NCBI RefSeq assembly: GCF_000764305.2
Contig: NW_025944539.1
Coordinates: 806,001-870,000 of the forward strand
From: Hyalella azteca
Taxonomy: Eukaryota; Arthropoda; Malacostraca; Amphipoda; Hyalellidae
Direction of reading: 5' to 3'
Length of the DNA stretch: 64,000 bases
Shown here: one piece after another, positions 44,745-56,098 of the stretch
Layout of the letters: each line of letters opens with the position of its first letter
How positions within the stretch are numbered: position 1 is the stretch's first letter
The notes under the pieces: model-generated
What the model was told of the DNA's origin: nothing
Databases searched by the model: none
The model's input: only the letters and a program-made list of their open reading frames with translations
Position numbers and translations under genes: made by a program

Positions 44745-44975
44745 TTCTTGCTTCAACTGTTACGCAGGATAAATATAGTCCTACTTTACTACTGCGCAAG
44801 ATAAATGGGTTCCTACTTTACTACTGCGCAAGATAAATGGGTTCCCGTCTTGCTTCAACTGTTACGCAGGATAAATAGATTCCTACTTTACTACTACCTA
44901 CGCAAGATAAATGGGTTTCCCGTTTTACTACTCGGAAGATAAATTGGTCCATTCCTTACTACTACGCAGGATAAG
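44745..44975. repeat. Diverged repeat 'tactacgca(a/g)gataaat.ggttcc'
   Basis: About seven units of roughly 30 bp: tttactactgcgcaagataa followed by atgggttccta, alternating with a gcttcaactgttacgcagga version so that pairs recur (44750 and 44848). Confidence 0.85.
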
Positions 44976-46368
44976 GTCATGGCGCTACTTTAATTCATGG
45001 TGAATTAAAAATAAAATGATTCATGATGAATCAAAATTGAAGATTGCTTCTGCCTTTGGGACGCAATTTATAACACTAAAACAAGCACTACGTGATATTA
45101 GTCTCTAAAGTTTTACAACAACATCGATTAGTTCATTGATGTCACTTGGATAAAATCTGTAACACTTGATTTGTAAAAGTTTTGACGTTTCAACATAAAA
45201 ATTGACCCCGATTTTAAACTGTGTCTTCGTTTCATCAAGCGTTCAGCTCACGGCCGTTTGTTCCTGCAATCGGCATCATTCCGCTCCAACAACAAATAAA
45301 GATCATTTTCGTCCTTTGTTTTCAATTTCAACGGAAATTATAAGAGGCCAATTCACTGCCTGCAACAGCTCACGTTCACACGAGCACCGAATTAATGTGC
45401 ACATATTTCACAACTATTTATTGGGGTATTATAAGATTCACTGAGAAACTTAATAAAAAGACAAACATCCTTACTATTTATACACACAGTTCAATGCTGC
45501 ACTTCCTTTCGTGGAATTAGCATTTTTTAATAACAATTCTGCAACAGATAAATATGAAGGTGAGACTTTCTAACTAAAATAAGCACAATATCTATCCAGA
45601 AAAAGCCTTTACCAGAATAAAATAAATATAAGGAACCTTAACTTTATAGCTTAGAACACTCATAGCAAAGTATGGTTTACAAGAACATTCTTTGTAATAA
45701 ATATACGATTTCATCCTCGTCTGTGTGACATAGGTTATACATTTGTGTAACCTACATGACTGTCAGATTCAAAACATTACACAAATACTCGAATTTTTCG
45801 ATAAATTTTGATAAAAAATAACGACCGATGCGCGGCATCAACACCACGACACGAATCATTCAAAACTAATTTTGTAAAGATAACAGAAATGAAAAATTTT
45901 CACGAGTACTACGTATATAATTAAACTTACTGGTGTCAACTGACAAATACTAAGTAAATAAGTACTTTTGTTAAAGTAAATAAATAAATAGAGAATACTA
46001 CTTTTGTTATATATACGAGCGTTATTAAGATATTTTATATTTTAACGTAATATCATTATTTTGTATTAGAAACGCTTGTAAGTAATAGGGAAGCAATGAA
46101 TGAACTAATTAATGTCGACTGAGCGGTCACAAATGGTCAAGACGTTCACGTAATGATATATTAATTAATTTTATGAATTATATGAGGAGATTTAGAAAAG
46201 TCTTTGCTCATTAAAATGTTTAAATGAAAGCTTTATTGTTCTTTGTGATCCACACTAGCATCCAGGCTCGAATAATGGCGTAAGAACCTATTTCGCTGAC
46301 ATTCGCGATGAATGCTTCACCACAATTCAGTAAATAGTAATTGATAATTATTCATAAAAGGTGAACAG
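44976..46368. other. Unassigned AT-rich stretch
   Basis: No gene recognised. Near 45005-45040 the word gattcatgatgaatc is nearly palindromic. The frame 45202-45444 has no known motif. Confidence 0.3.
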
Positions 46369-46581
46369 ATAGAAATTCTTCTAATAGAACAATTCCATCG
46401 TTCTTTATCGAAATTACAATTCCATTACATCAACATAAATACTTTGCTACGTGATTTGAAAAATGAGCAATATGTTGAAAGTAAACGAAATCAAATTTAC
46501 TGGGAAGGCATCCTCCACTATATGATGAAAATACAGTTACAAGATAAAATAGAACTCATGGACGAAGAAATCAAACTGATG
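46369..46581 (+). other. Coding-looking open segment 1 (possible exon)
   Basis: An open frame without an early Met runs from 46349 to 46620. The part 46369-46581 lies between a weak acceptor (GTGAACAG) and a good donor (CTGATG/GTAAGA) and is exactly 71 codons. Its translation is rich in charged heptad-like patterns (LLRDLKNEQY, QLQDKIELMDEEIKLM) suggesting a coiled coil. I do not recognise a family. Open stretches of this length are expected by chance in 64 kb of AT-rich DNA, so this is a candidate only. Confidence 0.25.
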
Positions 46582-46744
46582 GTAAGATGCTGCAATTTAG
46601 TAAGAATACAGCTGCTATGATTCAGTGGAAGTTCGACTGAAGCGAACATTAATCAAACATAAAATTTAAATTTACTAATCTTCCATCTTGAGCGAGCAGC
46701 TAATAAATTTATCAGTATTAAATAATCAACTGAGTTTTTTATAG

Positions 46745-47055
46745 TGATATGCGAAAGTTATTCAAGAAAAAAGTGATGTTGTTCAACAAAATATTATTTA
46801 TAATATTTCCATTGAAGAGGAAAATGTATTGTCGAAGAAAAGAATAACTCAAAAATAATATTAGTTCCACCTGAATTGAAAGCGGCGGTTCATTCCGAAC
46901 GAAATTTTATACGTCTCCGAGATGCCAATTTATTATATCTCTTCCATTCCGACGCAGGAATTTATGATCCCAGCGATGCAGTGGACTTCTATTATTCCAA
47001 TGCAATATTCAGGCATGCAAATTCGGCACTCCGGAGCTGCGATAGCGCGCGATAG
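46745..47055 (+). other. Coding-looking open segment 2 (frameshifted)
   Basis: After a plausible acceptor (GAGTTTTTTATAG) one frame is open to 46856 and a second frame is open from about 46818 to a TAG at 47053-47055; the two share a similar Glu/Lys-rich character at the overlap as if one base had been gained or lost. The second frame reads RNFIRLRDANLLYL and SDAVDFYYSN. It follows segment 1 by 163 bp, a plausible intron, though the first codon after the acceptor is TGA in the open frame. Unknown family; possible decayed gene. Confidence 0.2.
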
Positions 47056-47137
47056 GCCGGGGAATTTTGCGAGAAATTTGCGTCAAGCTCACAGATAAGC
47101 CGACGAAAAATAACCATCGGCGGTAGTGTTTTAAGAT
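47056..47137. other. Short unassigned segment
   Basis: Nothing recognised. Confidence 0.25.
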
Positions 47138-47276
47138 CAACCACAAAAAAAATATATATTAGGGCCCTGAAAAAAATGTCACACCTCAATTGGAAAATTT
47201 TATACTGATCAACCAAAAAAATATATTAGGTCCCTGAAAAAAAGGTCACACCTCAATTGGAAAATTTGATACAACG
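47138..47276. repeat. Two-copy direct repeat, about 70 bp
   Basis: aaccacaaaaaaaatatata / ttagggccctgaaaaaaatg / tcacacctcaattggaaaat recurs as aaccaaaaaaatatattagg / tccctgaaaaaaaggtcaca / cctcaattggaaaatt. About 90% alike. Confidence 0.9.
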
Positions 47277-47528
47277 TCAAAGTGTTTTTAACATCTTTCG
47301 AAAATCCCGAGTGCTTGCATGAAATATGACACTCTTAATATGTTTTTGATCGTTACAACTCATGGCTTTCAACTTCAAGCTGCATAACTAATTGGTAGAA
47401 CCTAAACAACGTAAATTTCTTCAGTGAAATTAGGCCTAACTGCTTTTATTTTCTATTTTCGAAAAAAAAACATTACCTTTTGTGCCCAGTATTATTGCAG
47501 CCATTATACAAAACAAAAAAAAAATCAC
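47277..47528. other. Unassigned AT-rich segment
   Basis: Nothing recognised. Confidence 0.25.
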
Positions 47529-47820
47529 AACGCCTGGTCAATTAATGGCACTAACAGGAAAACATCACTTGACGCCTGAAAAATCAATGGATTTATAGGA
47601 AAAACACAACGCCTAAACAACTTATGGCATTAATAGGAAATATCACATGGCACATGACCAATTAATGGATTAACAGGAAAACATCACTTGACTCCTGAAA
47701 AATCAATGGATTTATAGGAAAAAACACAACGCCTAAACAACTTATGGCATTAACAGGAAATATCACATGGCACATGAACAATTAATGGCATTAACAGGAA
47801 AACATCACATGGCGCCTGTA
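47529..47820. repeat. Higher-order repeat, about 119-bp unit made of four 30-bp subunits
   Basis: Subunits of the form cacnngcc(t/a)gaacaattaatgg followed by cattaacaggaaaacat. A set of four (cttgacgcctgaaaaatcaa..., acgcctaaacaacttatggc..., atggcacatgaccaattaat..., then cttgactcctgaaaaatcaa...) repeats with about 119-bp spacing (47568 and 47687). Confidence 0.9.
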
Positions 47821-49715
47821 TTCATGATGGCGATAAAAACTCATCAGAATGAGCCCATCGCTGGCAGAAAGTGTCATTAAACCTTGACGACCGACCATAT
47901 ACGGTATTCTGAATAAAATCAAAATTACAGCCTTTAAAAACACGCTTACCGTGAACTTTTGGTTGCTTTAAACTCGTTTGCAGTGAATAGTTGAATACTG
48001 ATTGGTTGATAAAGTTACGAATGATAGTCATGGAAATCATGTAATAGATCATTTCAAAATAAACGTAAGAAAAAAAAATAAAAAAAAAATACGTACGCCC
48101 TCTAGTACTCGTCCTCAAAAGCCAGCAAGTACAAGAGAAAAAACTTCATTCCTCACAAATAATACGTGGAAATATAGCAACTGAACCCGTATAAGGCAAT
48201 CATCGGTGATCTACTTCGTAAGACTAGATTAAAATTAAAAAAAAATTAAAACTTGAAAATCGGAGCTCCTTCCCTAGTAAAGATTGGTAACACGAGATAA
48301 AATCGATGCTACCTAAGCTAAGAAGTTTCATAAGAAGAGGCAAGTGGGAATTCATTTTTTTAAGGTTTTCATGTTGAACTTCCGCTGACGAGAAATTCTG
48401 CGGGTTTACGTCAGGAAAGTTGTAAGGAAAAGTTTCAAGAAGCCGTAGCTTAATTAAAGTGCGTTAACGTGAAGTCGTTGACTACGTCTACGTCGTTAGG
48501 GTGATGACAGAAGCATGCAGATATAGAGGAATAAATTTCGTGGAAATTAGTTTACAAATTTGCCTTGATGTTTAAGTGGTAAAATGTAATATAGTGGTAA
48601 AACAGTCGTTTTGTAAATTAATGGCTCGCTACATTTTTGTTCAGACTAGACAAAAAGTTATAAAATTTATGAGATAAAATTTTACTGAACTATATTAGTG
48701 TCTGTGGAAAGTTCTGAAGATTTCAAGGTAACATTTAGAACTAAATTTTAGTTCGGTTCATGCAGTTTATCATCAATGATAGGTGTTAAAATAGATATCT
48801 CAATTTTTTCAATTATATGTTCAAATAATTATCAGTTGTAGGATTTGCAATAATTTTCTGGATTCTTTTTCGCACTTCCTATTTCCTCTACCGCCATTAG
48901 TTATGTATTTCTATATATATTCCGCGTCTATTACATCTAACTACGGCTCTACTTCACTTTCCCTCGATGCTCAACGTGATTTTTTCGATAATTCTATTCC
49001 TACGAGACCAAACGTTAACGTATTTTCAATTCACAACACGATTTTCTCGATAACTCTATTCATATGAAAGCAAAAGTTTGTACGATTCGGAGAGCAAAGC
49101 AATCATCACTCAGACGTGCGTATAAAATTTCAAGCTTTTATGCACTTCTGCCCAATTTTCCAGAGCAGCGACCTCTCCCACAAACTCTTAACTTGATGGC
49201 ACACTTCAAAAAAATCGAACTTAATTCGACGAGAAGTTCCGATAGAGTTGACTTTGCTGAACAAAGTTTGGCGCTGTCGAAATGGCCCGAAAAAATACTC
49301 CAATGATTCGCAGATGTCAAGGAGTTCGAGCTATGAACCGTTCCGAACATTCATCTGTAGATCGTAATCGGTTAGAAATGTCAATCCTATGACAATAGCG
49401 AACATCAAACAGTCGTAATCCTTTATAAATGGTAATCCTGTGAGAATAGAAATTATAAAATAGTCGTATTATATTAGCAATAGCAATCCTGAGAAAAAAA
49501 ATATTACAAGAAAGAAAAACGCGATTCATTAATAACATTTGGATTTTCTTGATTGTTAACAAAACCTACCTTTCCTAGAATCGTTACTGGAGCTACGCAA
49601 CTGACCTCGGCACTGTTAATGTGTTGCCAACCTGTGGCTGATGTGTGGCTTCGACATAGCCAATGTATGTTTTATATAGGCAGTGAAGAAGTTCATTAAA
49701 TAGCCCACGGGAGCT
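47821..49715. other. Unassigned AT-rich stretch
   Basis: No gene recognised. 48960-49060 contains a loose duplicate (aacgtgattttttcgataattctattcctacgag / aacacgattttctcgataactctattcatatga). 49350-49500 contains the phrase (t/g)tcaatcctatgacaatag / ggtaatcctgtgagaatag / agcaatcctgagaa three times at about 55 bp. Confidence 0.35.
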
Positions 49716-50766
49716 TTTTCGAAGGCCTCGGCATCACTTTCTTGGGCCTCGGCATCGTCTTCTTGGGGCTTGGCATCGCCTTCTTGGGGCTTGGCATCGC
49801 CTTCTTTGGCCTAAGCATCACCTTCTTTGGCCTCGGCATCGCCTTCTTAGACATCGGCACTGCCAGCTTAGACCTCGGCATAATCTTCTTAGAACTCGGC
49901 ATAACCTTCTTAGACCTCGGCATAGCCTTCTTAGACCTCGTCAGAGCCTTCTTAGACCTCGGCAGAGCCTTCTTAGACCTCGGCAGAGCCTTCTTAGACC
50001 TCGGCAGAGCCTTCTTAGACCTCGGCAAAGCCTTCTTAGACCTCGGTATAAACTTCTTGAACCTCGACAGATCCTTCTTAGACCTCGGTATATAAACTTC
50101 TTGAACCTCGACAAATCCTTTTTAGACCTCGGTATAAACTTTTTGAACCTCGACAGAGCCTTCTTAGACATCGGCATTGCCTTCTTAGGCCTCGGCTTCG
50201 CCTGCTTAGGCCTCGCATCGCCTTCTTAGGCTTCGGCATAGCCTTCTTAGGCCTCGGCATCGCCTTCTTTAGCCTCGGCATCGCCTTCTTAAGCCTCGGC
50301 ATAGCCTTCTTAATTATGCCTCGGCTTCGCCTTCTTAGGCCTCGGCATCGCCTTCTTAGGCCTCGGCATCGCCTTCTTAGGCCTCGGCATCGCCTTCTTA
50401 GGCCTCGGCATCGCCTTCTTAGGCCTCGGCTTCGCCTGCTTAGGCCTCGCATCGCCTTCTTAGGCTTCGGCATCGCCTTCTTAGGCCTCGGCATCGCCTT
50501 CTTAGACCTCGGCATCGCCTTCTTAGACCTCGGCATCGCCTTCTTAGGCCTCGGCATCGCCTTCCTAGCTGCCTCGGCATATAGCCTTCTTAGGCCTCTG
50601 CATCGCCTTTTTAGGCCACGGCATCGCCTTCTTATGCCTCGGCATCGCCTTTTTAGACCTCGGCATCGCCTTCTTAGACCTTGGCATAGCCGTCTTAGAC
50701 CTCGACATCGCCTTCTTAGACCTCGGCATCGCCTTCTTTGGCCCCGGCATAGCCCTTAGACCAGCC
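49716..50766. repeat. Minisatellite, 21-bp unit, about 50 copies
   Basis: Unit gccttcttagacctcggcat+c, drifting from cttggggcttggcatcg at the left through cttagacctcggcagag to cttaggcctcggcatcg at the right. Parts are duplicated as blocks (50190-50330 resembles 50420-50560). Open on both strands as seven-residue repeats (for example PRSKKAM on the minus strand); strongly basic, but the unit drifts in and out of frame, so I do not call a protein. Confidence 0.96.
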
Positions 50767-51079
50767 TCCATGAAATCTTCGGCAGACCTATGAATGCCTC
50801 GGCTGTTAATAAGAAGCTTTTGCGGCGTCCACATGGTATTGGCCCTTCGCCACGGAGATAAGTGGCGCTCATAAATGTTCCGCAGGACCGGAGATATCAT
50901 ACAGGCAGTGGGCACCCACAACTCTGATGATAAACTCATCGCAGCGATGGAGCAGGGAACTCAATACGAAGTATAATGTCCCAGGTGGTGCTGCGAATAT
51001 GCTAATGCTCGCTGCGGGGATGAGAGAGACACGAAAATTTTTGCAAAAAAAAAAACAGTTTTTTTTTAAATTTTTGCAA
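50767..51079. other. Unassigned segment
   Basis: Nothing recognised except A- and T-runs at 51045-51070. Confidence 0.25.
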
Positions 51080-51423
51080 AAAACAACAGCAGCCGAAGAG
51101 CGACGTCATAAAGCTATTATTGAACTTAGGCTTATATATGACAAGTTCTTAGCTTGCATTGAACTTGCACTTACATTGGACAAGTTTCAAGATTATAGTG
51201 AATTTGGTATAAACAATTTTGTTTCCGCAAAGGCAGCAGCGATTTTGAGGCAAGCAGATTTACGGATACAAATCCTGATCTGCAGTTGAACGAAGGTAAT
51301 TTAGAGAAGCATTGGCTTGGATCGAAGGAAGTACCTCTTAAAAATTTAATTGTGGATAAAAGGATACGAAAAGTAACAAATTATTATCTTACAAGTAATT
51401 ACGCATTCAATAAAAAAATGTGA
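51080..51423 (+). other. Coding-looking open segment 3 (frameshifted)
   Basis: After AACAACAG (51092) one frame reads AAEERRHKAIIELRLIYDKF and continues helical and Ala-rich (FVSAKAAAILRQAD) to a stop at 51287-51289. The +1 frame is open across the same point and continues to TGA at 51420 (NLEKHWLGSKEVPLKNLI, KVTNYYLTSN). The two could be one protein with a lost base. Unknown family, chance level not excluded. Confidence 0.22.
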
Positions 51424-52620
51424 ATAATTTCAAGCTATAACTTTCGTTGAATTAGACGTGCCATGCAAGTGTACAAAACAAAACGCTGTAGAGACCCGTT
51501 CGTGCATGGGTTTTGCGTCTGCGACGCGAGCTGATCCAACAGATGCTGCGGCAGCACAAGACATCGTACCAAGTTGCAAATGATGCAAGTTCAACGCTGC
51601 GCAATGTGATGGCTGCGACAAACCTCAAGGAATATCCTAATAATAAATTATTCGTATACACAAAAGTTTTACCAATGACACTCAAGATTGTGCTTATCTA
51701 TATAGGCAGATAAACGATTTTTTTTTTAGGATAAAAGAAAGAAAACCTATGCTGACCTTCGGGCCGTTTTCCGATACTGGGAAACGCGGCACTGTCGCTC
51801 ACATGACAGACATACATGTTCCTATTCTCCCTCACACAGTTATTCTTGAAACAAATCCCCAAAAAAATTTAATCAACGAACACAATGTAACTAAATGTCT
51901 TCACTGTTACCCAATGTCAGTGACTGTATATGATTTGAGTTTAAAATTAGTTCAAGAATTTTTTCCATAGCAAAAAAATGGAGCTATACTGGAACAAAAC
52001 ATCGTCATTTGCGCATATATTTTTCAAACAATTACCAAAATTTATCGTTCTTTGCAATGCTCAATCTAATATAAAGTTTAAATATTTCAGGTTGAATTTC
52101 TTCAACAGAATTAGAATAGTTCAGCGTAAAATAAGCAGCAGTGATAAAATTAGCATTTGCTGAAATGAACGAATCATTACAATAAAATTATTTATACCCA
52201 ATATTTTGTGAGAGAAAATAATTAATATGTTAGCCTTTCTGACCATGAACACGAAATTCGTAGAAATTCATTTCTACCTTCACAAGCAAACAAAGAACCT
52301 GACGCGACCATGTCACTCAAGTTTACACAGGCGGAGAGCAAGTGCAAGTTCTGAGCACATGGAAGTAATTTGGGCGATGGAGAACCTGGGAAGTGTTACG
52401 TTTTAATTTTTAAAGCAACTGTTAATTTTTAATTAATTTTTAATTAATTTTTGTTAAGCAAGTGTTAATTTAATAAAAATTAACACTAGAAGTTTTAATT
52501 TTTAAAGCAACTGACGAAGCAGGATGAGTCCAGCTGAAGTATTACCCTCCTGCTAGCTAAAAAGCTATAACATCAACGCGATCGGTGATCATCGATAGCA
52601 GCATAGTACCAAAATAGTGG
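51424..52620. other. Unassigned stretch
   Basis: 51440-51640 is GC-richer and has overlapping frames on both strands without known motifs. 52390-52515 has a two-copy word gttttaatttttaaagcaac flanking AT-rich repeats of taattttt and a small inverted pair (gtgttaattt/aaattaacac). Confidence 0.3.
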
Positions 52621-52945
52621 TTCAATAATTCATTTATCGAAGGAAATCTATTATCAAAGAGTCAATTATTAGGAGACCCTGAGGCAGATACAATTTATAA
52701 AAGACTTCACTTACGGACATTAGACCAATTAATTGGTAAACGATTGCACAAGTAGACTCAGAGAGCATTCGAAAGAGTAACGAGTCACAATAATGATTAT
52801 ACAACGAATGCAGATGATATAAAACGATTTAATCCTAAAATTATCAACAAAACACCAGCACATTTTGAGCTCTGGAAAAGCGACCATAGGACTCGTCATT
52901 GTGATTTACTAAAAAATTCTGTCAATTTTACAATAACAGTGTAAA
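52621..52945 (+). other. Coding-looking open segment 4 (one internal stop)
   Basis: A frame from about 52618 to a TAA at 52942-52944 is open for roughly 108 codons apart from a single TAG at about 52753. It reads LLGDPEADTIYKRLHLRTLD before the stop and TPAHFELWKSDHRTRHCDLL after it. No start Met at the head and no recognised family. Could be a pseudogene fragment or chance. Confidence 0.22.
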
Positions 52946-53061
52946 TAGTGCCATGCTGACATCGTTGGCAACATCGGCTATCACACACAACACCAAAATA
53001 CCCCTCTAATCCTTGCACAGCCGATATATGTATTAAAATCACTTGGCTGCTTAAGTCGCAA
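52946..53061. other. Short unassigned segment
   Basis: Nothing recognised. Confidence 0.25.
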
Positions 53062-53160
53062 ATTCACCAGGAATTTAAAAGTAAAGAAAATAGCCAAAAA
53101 GTTCACCATTTCTTATAAGAGAAAACGTTTCGGAGTCCAGCTCCATCGTCAGTTCAAAAC
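53062..53160 (-). repeat. Dispersed repeat H, copy 1, with hammerhead-like core
   Basis: Reverse complement of 59849-59940 over about 95 bp. Read on the minus strand it contains TTTTGAACTGACGATGGAGC and TGGACTCCGAAACGTTTTC, that is CUGACGA, a GGAG/CUCC stem with a five-base loop, and GAAA. This order (CUGANGA - stem II - GAAA) is the conserved core of hammerhead ribozymes, which are known from Penelope-like elements. One extra U lies between CUGACGA and the stem. Confidence 0.6.
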
Positions 53161-53384
53161 AGCCGAGAAATGGCCATGAGAGCTAAAGCTGTTTTATGTA
53201 ACGCCACAAGTTCGGGAGCTTGCGAGGTAGCGAAGTGTGTCTATAAACTCGGGCTAGGTAAGGTGCTCGCAAAGCAGTCGTCAAAATTGCTTCCAAGACC
53301 CTCATGCTGGAGCTTGCACTTCGAGGGTAAAGCTACACGACATCCACTACCTCCAGAGCAAATATAGCTTCAGTAACAAGGGAG
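53161..53384. other. Unassigned segment
   Basis: A 65-codon plus frame from 53170 has no motif. Nothing recognised. Confidence 0.25.
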
Positions 53385-53710
53385 CAAGAAGAAAACCCAG
53401 GGCAGGGAACTAAAGCAACACAAGGTATAAAACAAGTATCATGAGAACACTACCAACAGCCATTATTGCAAGGAAATAACTGCTGGGATAACAAAACGCA
53501 AGAACAGCACCAGGGAAGGGAATATGGAACAGATGGTTTATAACAGGCATAGCAAGAACACTACCAACAGCCATTATTGCAAGGAAATAACTGCTGGGAT
53601 AACAAAACGCAAGAACAGCACCAGGGGAGGGAACTATGGAACAGATGATTTATAACAGGCATTGCAAGAACATTACCAACCGACATTATTCCCAGGAAGG
53701 AACTGTTGGC
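53385..53710. repeat. About 111-bp tandem repeat, 2-3 copies
   Basis: agaacactaccaacagccat / tattgcaaggaaataactgc / tgggataacaaaacgcaaga recurs at 53444, 53555 and (diverged) 53667. The first two units are nearly identical, so the duplication is recent. A more diverged partial unit precedes it. Confidence 0.9.
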
Positions 53711-55777
53711 ACACACAAACTTTAAAGGCAGCCAAGGCGTTGACAGCAGCAATAAAGCATCTAAACCCCACAAGAAGACTCGAACAAAAGTAAGTGATGG
53801 AGCTTGGCAGTTTTGTGGGCCGCAGAATTGAGTCATGGCTGAAAGCGAGTGGTACGGCAAGACTCTGACTTACTTCGCCATAAAGCAAGTACAACTCTGT
53901 AATTTATTGAAGTCCAGACCAGTCGGCTATGCCAGAGTACATATAAGATGATCCATGAAAAGTAAATGCATCAGTTAATGACTCTGATAAAATTATAGAT
54001 ACTTTTCTCCTAAGAACAGGTTAATAAAATTGTATACAAATTCGAATTTACTAAACGAAACCTTCAAATGTGCTGCCTTTGTATATACGCAATAAGGCGC
54101 GAGATGTCGTGTATACACTGAGAATGCATGGATATAATCTAATCTAATATAAATAAATAATTAGCATTAAACAGTGAAGCAGGCTGACTCGTAGCCGAGG
54201 TATGCAGATTAAAAGTATCTTTTTGAAATGAAAATTAGATCCAGAATAAGCAGCAGTCAAGTGCGCACAAGAAGGGTACAAAAATTTATCCATATATCTT
54301 TAATTGAAGTTGGCGCATGGCTCCTGTTCTTTTCAGGTGAGAACATCTCAAGCAAAATAAAATAACCTCTGGAAGTGACACAAAATTCAGCAGCAGTTGA
54401 GCTCAATAACTTCTTTCTCCCGACCCTAGCTAGCAGGTCGATGGTATAACAGTGGCCAACAGTCGGCCGTCAATAGGTACTCAAGCTTTGATTTTTGGTT
54501 CCAGTACTCGAAGAATAGGGGTAAAAATAGGGGAAGCCAGTACATGCATACACCAGTAAACTGCCATAACATCGGTAAAATTTTACCGACAAACAAAAAT
54601 CTGATTCTTCTTAGAAACGCGAGCCTCGGCATATGGCTTAGCGAAAGATACGGTGGGATGAAATATTTTATTTAAGTAGTTGAGAAATGTTACTAGCACC
54701 TGTGTTGCGGAAAATGAAAATGCTGATATGAACAATCAGAAGAGCTTCTACACGGCGTAGGTTATCCAGTACAGATATGGATAAATTTTAAAGTCCAACA
54801 AATATTACAAGAAAACATTCGACGAACATTCATGTCATACGGATGTATAATTGTTGATGAGAGACGCAGCTGTTGAAGTAAACGGGCGTAAGTTAGAAGG
54901 TTTGACCTTTATTGTGAAAAGAAAGGAACGAAAGGAACGAATATTGTGACAAGAAAGGAGCAGAGAAAATGAAACAACATTGAAAATATGTTAATGTTTA
55001 AAAAATGAGTAAAAATTTATATCAGCAAACATGTATCGCGAAACGAAAACCCGTCTGGGAAAAAAACCTACATCATACATTAGAAAAAGACCAAACTTAA
55101 TAATTAGTTTTGAAGGAACAAATGACCGTCACCGTGTAGCCAGTCAGCAGCTTCCACTTATACAGCCGAATCCAAAAATGTTCAGAGCAGCTGCAGCATC
55201 TGGCGCAAAGTTAGGCAATAAGAGAACAGGCAACACAAACATGACCTGCAAAAACTTATTGCAAAGCCGCAAACTAGCGCATGTACCCGTCGCCTAGAAC
55301 TACATCGGCACAGCAACGGAAATTAGGCAAATAGCCACTCACCACAAAAGCGCATTCCCAGAGTTTCTAACTTCACTATTTAAGGTACAAATTTTTTCAA
55401 TGGTGCTGAAAAGTAAAAATTATAATCGAAAGTAATACTAAACAAAGCTATTGGATAAATGTATAGAGCTACACATTGTAAAATCAGATTCAGGGAAAAC
55501 AGAAAATTATGGCAGATGAAGATACTTAAGTTATTCATCTTTTTTAGGCCAGAATGGATAATATATAGGTGAATACATAAAAAATCAAGCGATTTAAAAT
55601 TCAGTATGTTGAAACTTGCAAGAATTACTATATTGAAATGATCTGCAGGCAAGCAATTCAGTAACATTATAGCTTCCAAGCGCAATGTCCTTTGAAACAC
55701 CGTGATGTTCGCTAAATACTATTCCTAAGGCCTGGTAACTAAAGTATCATTTTAACCCGATATTCATTCCTTTGCTC
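53711..55777. other. Unassigned stretch
   Basis: No gene recognised. Frames 53561-53894, 54426-54632, 55031-55297 and 55380-55700 have no motif I know. 54905-54965 has a small aggaacgaa repeat. Confidence 0.3.
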
Positions 55778-55851
55778 ATTTAGGGAGTCGTCAACCTATT
55801 CATTTAGGGAGTCGTCAACCTATTCATTTAGGGTGTCGTCAACCTATTTCT
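55778..55851. repeat. 24-bp tandem repeat, 3 copies
   Basis: catttagggagtcgtcaacc followed by tatt, three times, the last with ggtgtc. Confidence 0.95.
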
Positions 55852-55852
55852 T

Positions 55853-56098
55853 AACTTTTTCGTACCTAAATACCTGGTAACTAGGGTAACCGTTAGCAGG
55901 CTGTGTTAATTTTTCATATACTGATACTGATACACTATAACCGTTTTTAACGCTCTTATACCTAAATGCCTGGTAGCTCGAGTAACCGTTTGCAGACTGA
56001 GTGTTAATTTTTTATATACTGATACACTTTAACCGTTTTTAACGTTCTTCATACCTAAATGCCTGGTACTGGTAGCTCGAGTAACCGTTAGCAGACTG
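55853..56098. repeat. About 93-bp tandem repeat, 2.6 copies
   Basis: Unit taacgctcttatacctaaat / gcctggtagctcgagtaacc / gtttgcagactgagtgttaa / ttttttatatactgatacac. Starts at 55853, 55948 and 56039. A related phrase (ggaactagagttaccgtcag) occurs at about 57840, so the sequence is also dispersed. Confidence 0.9.
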
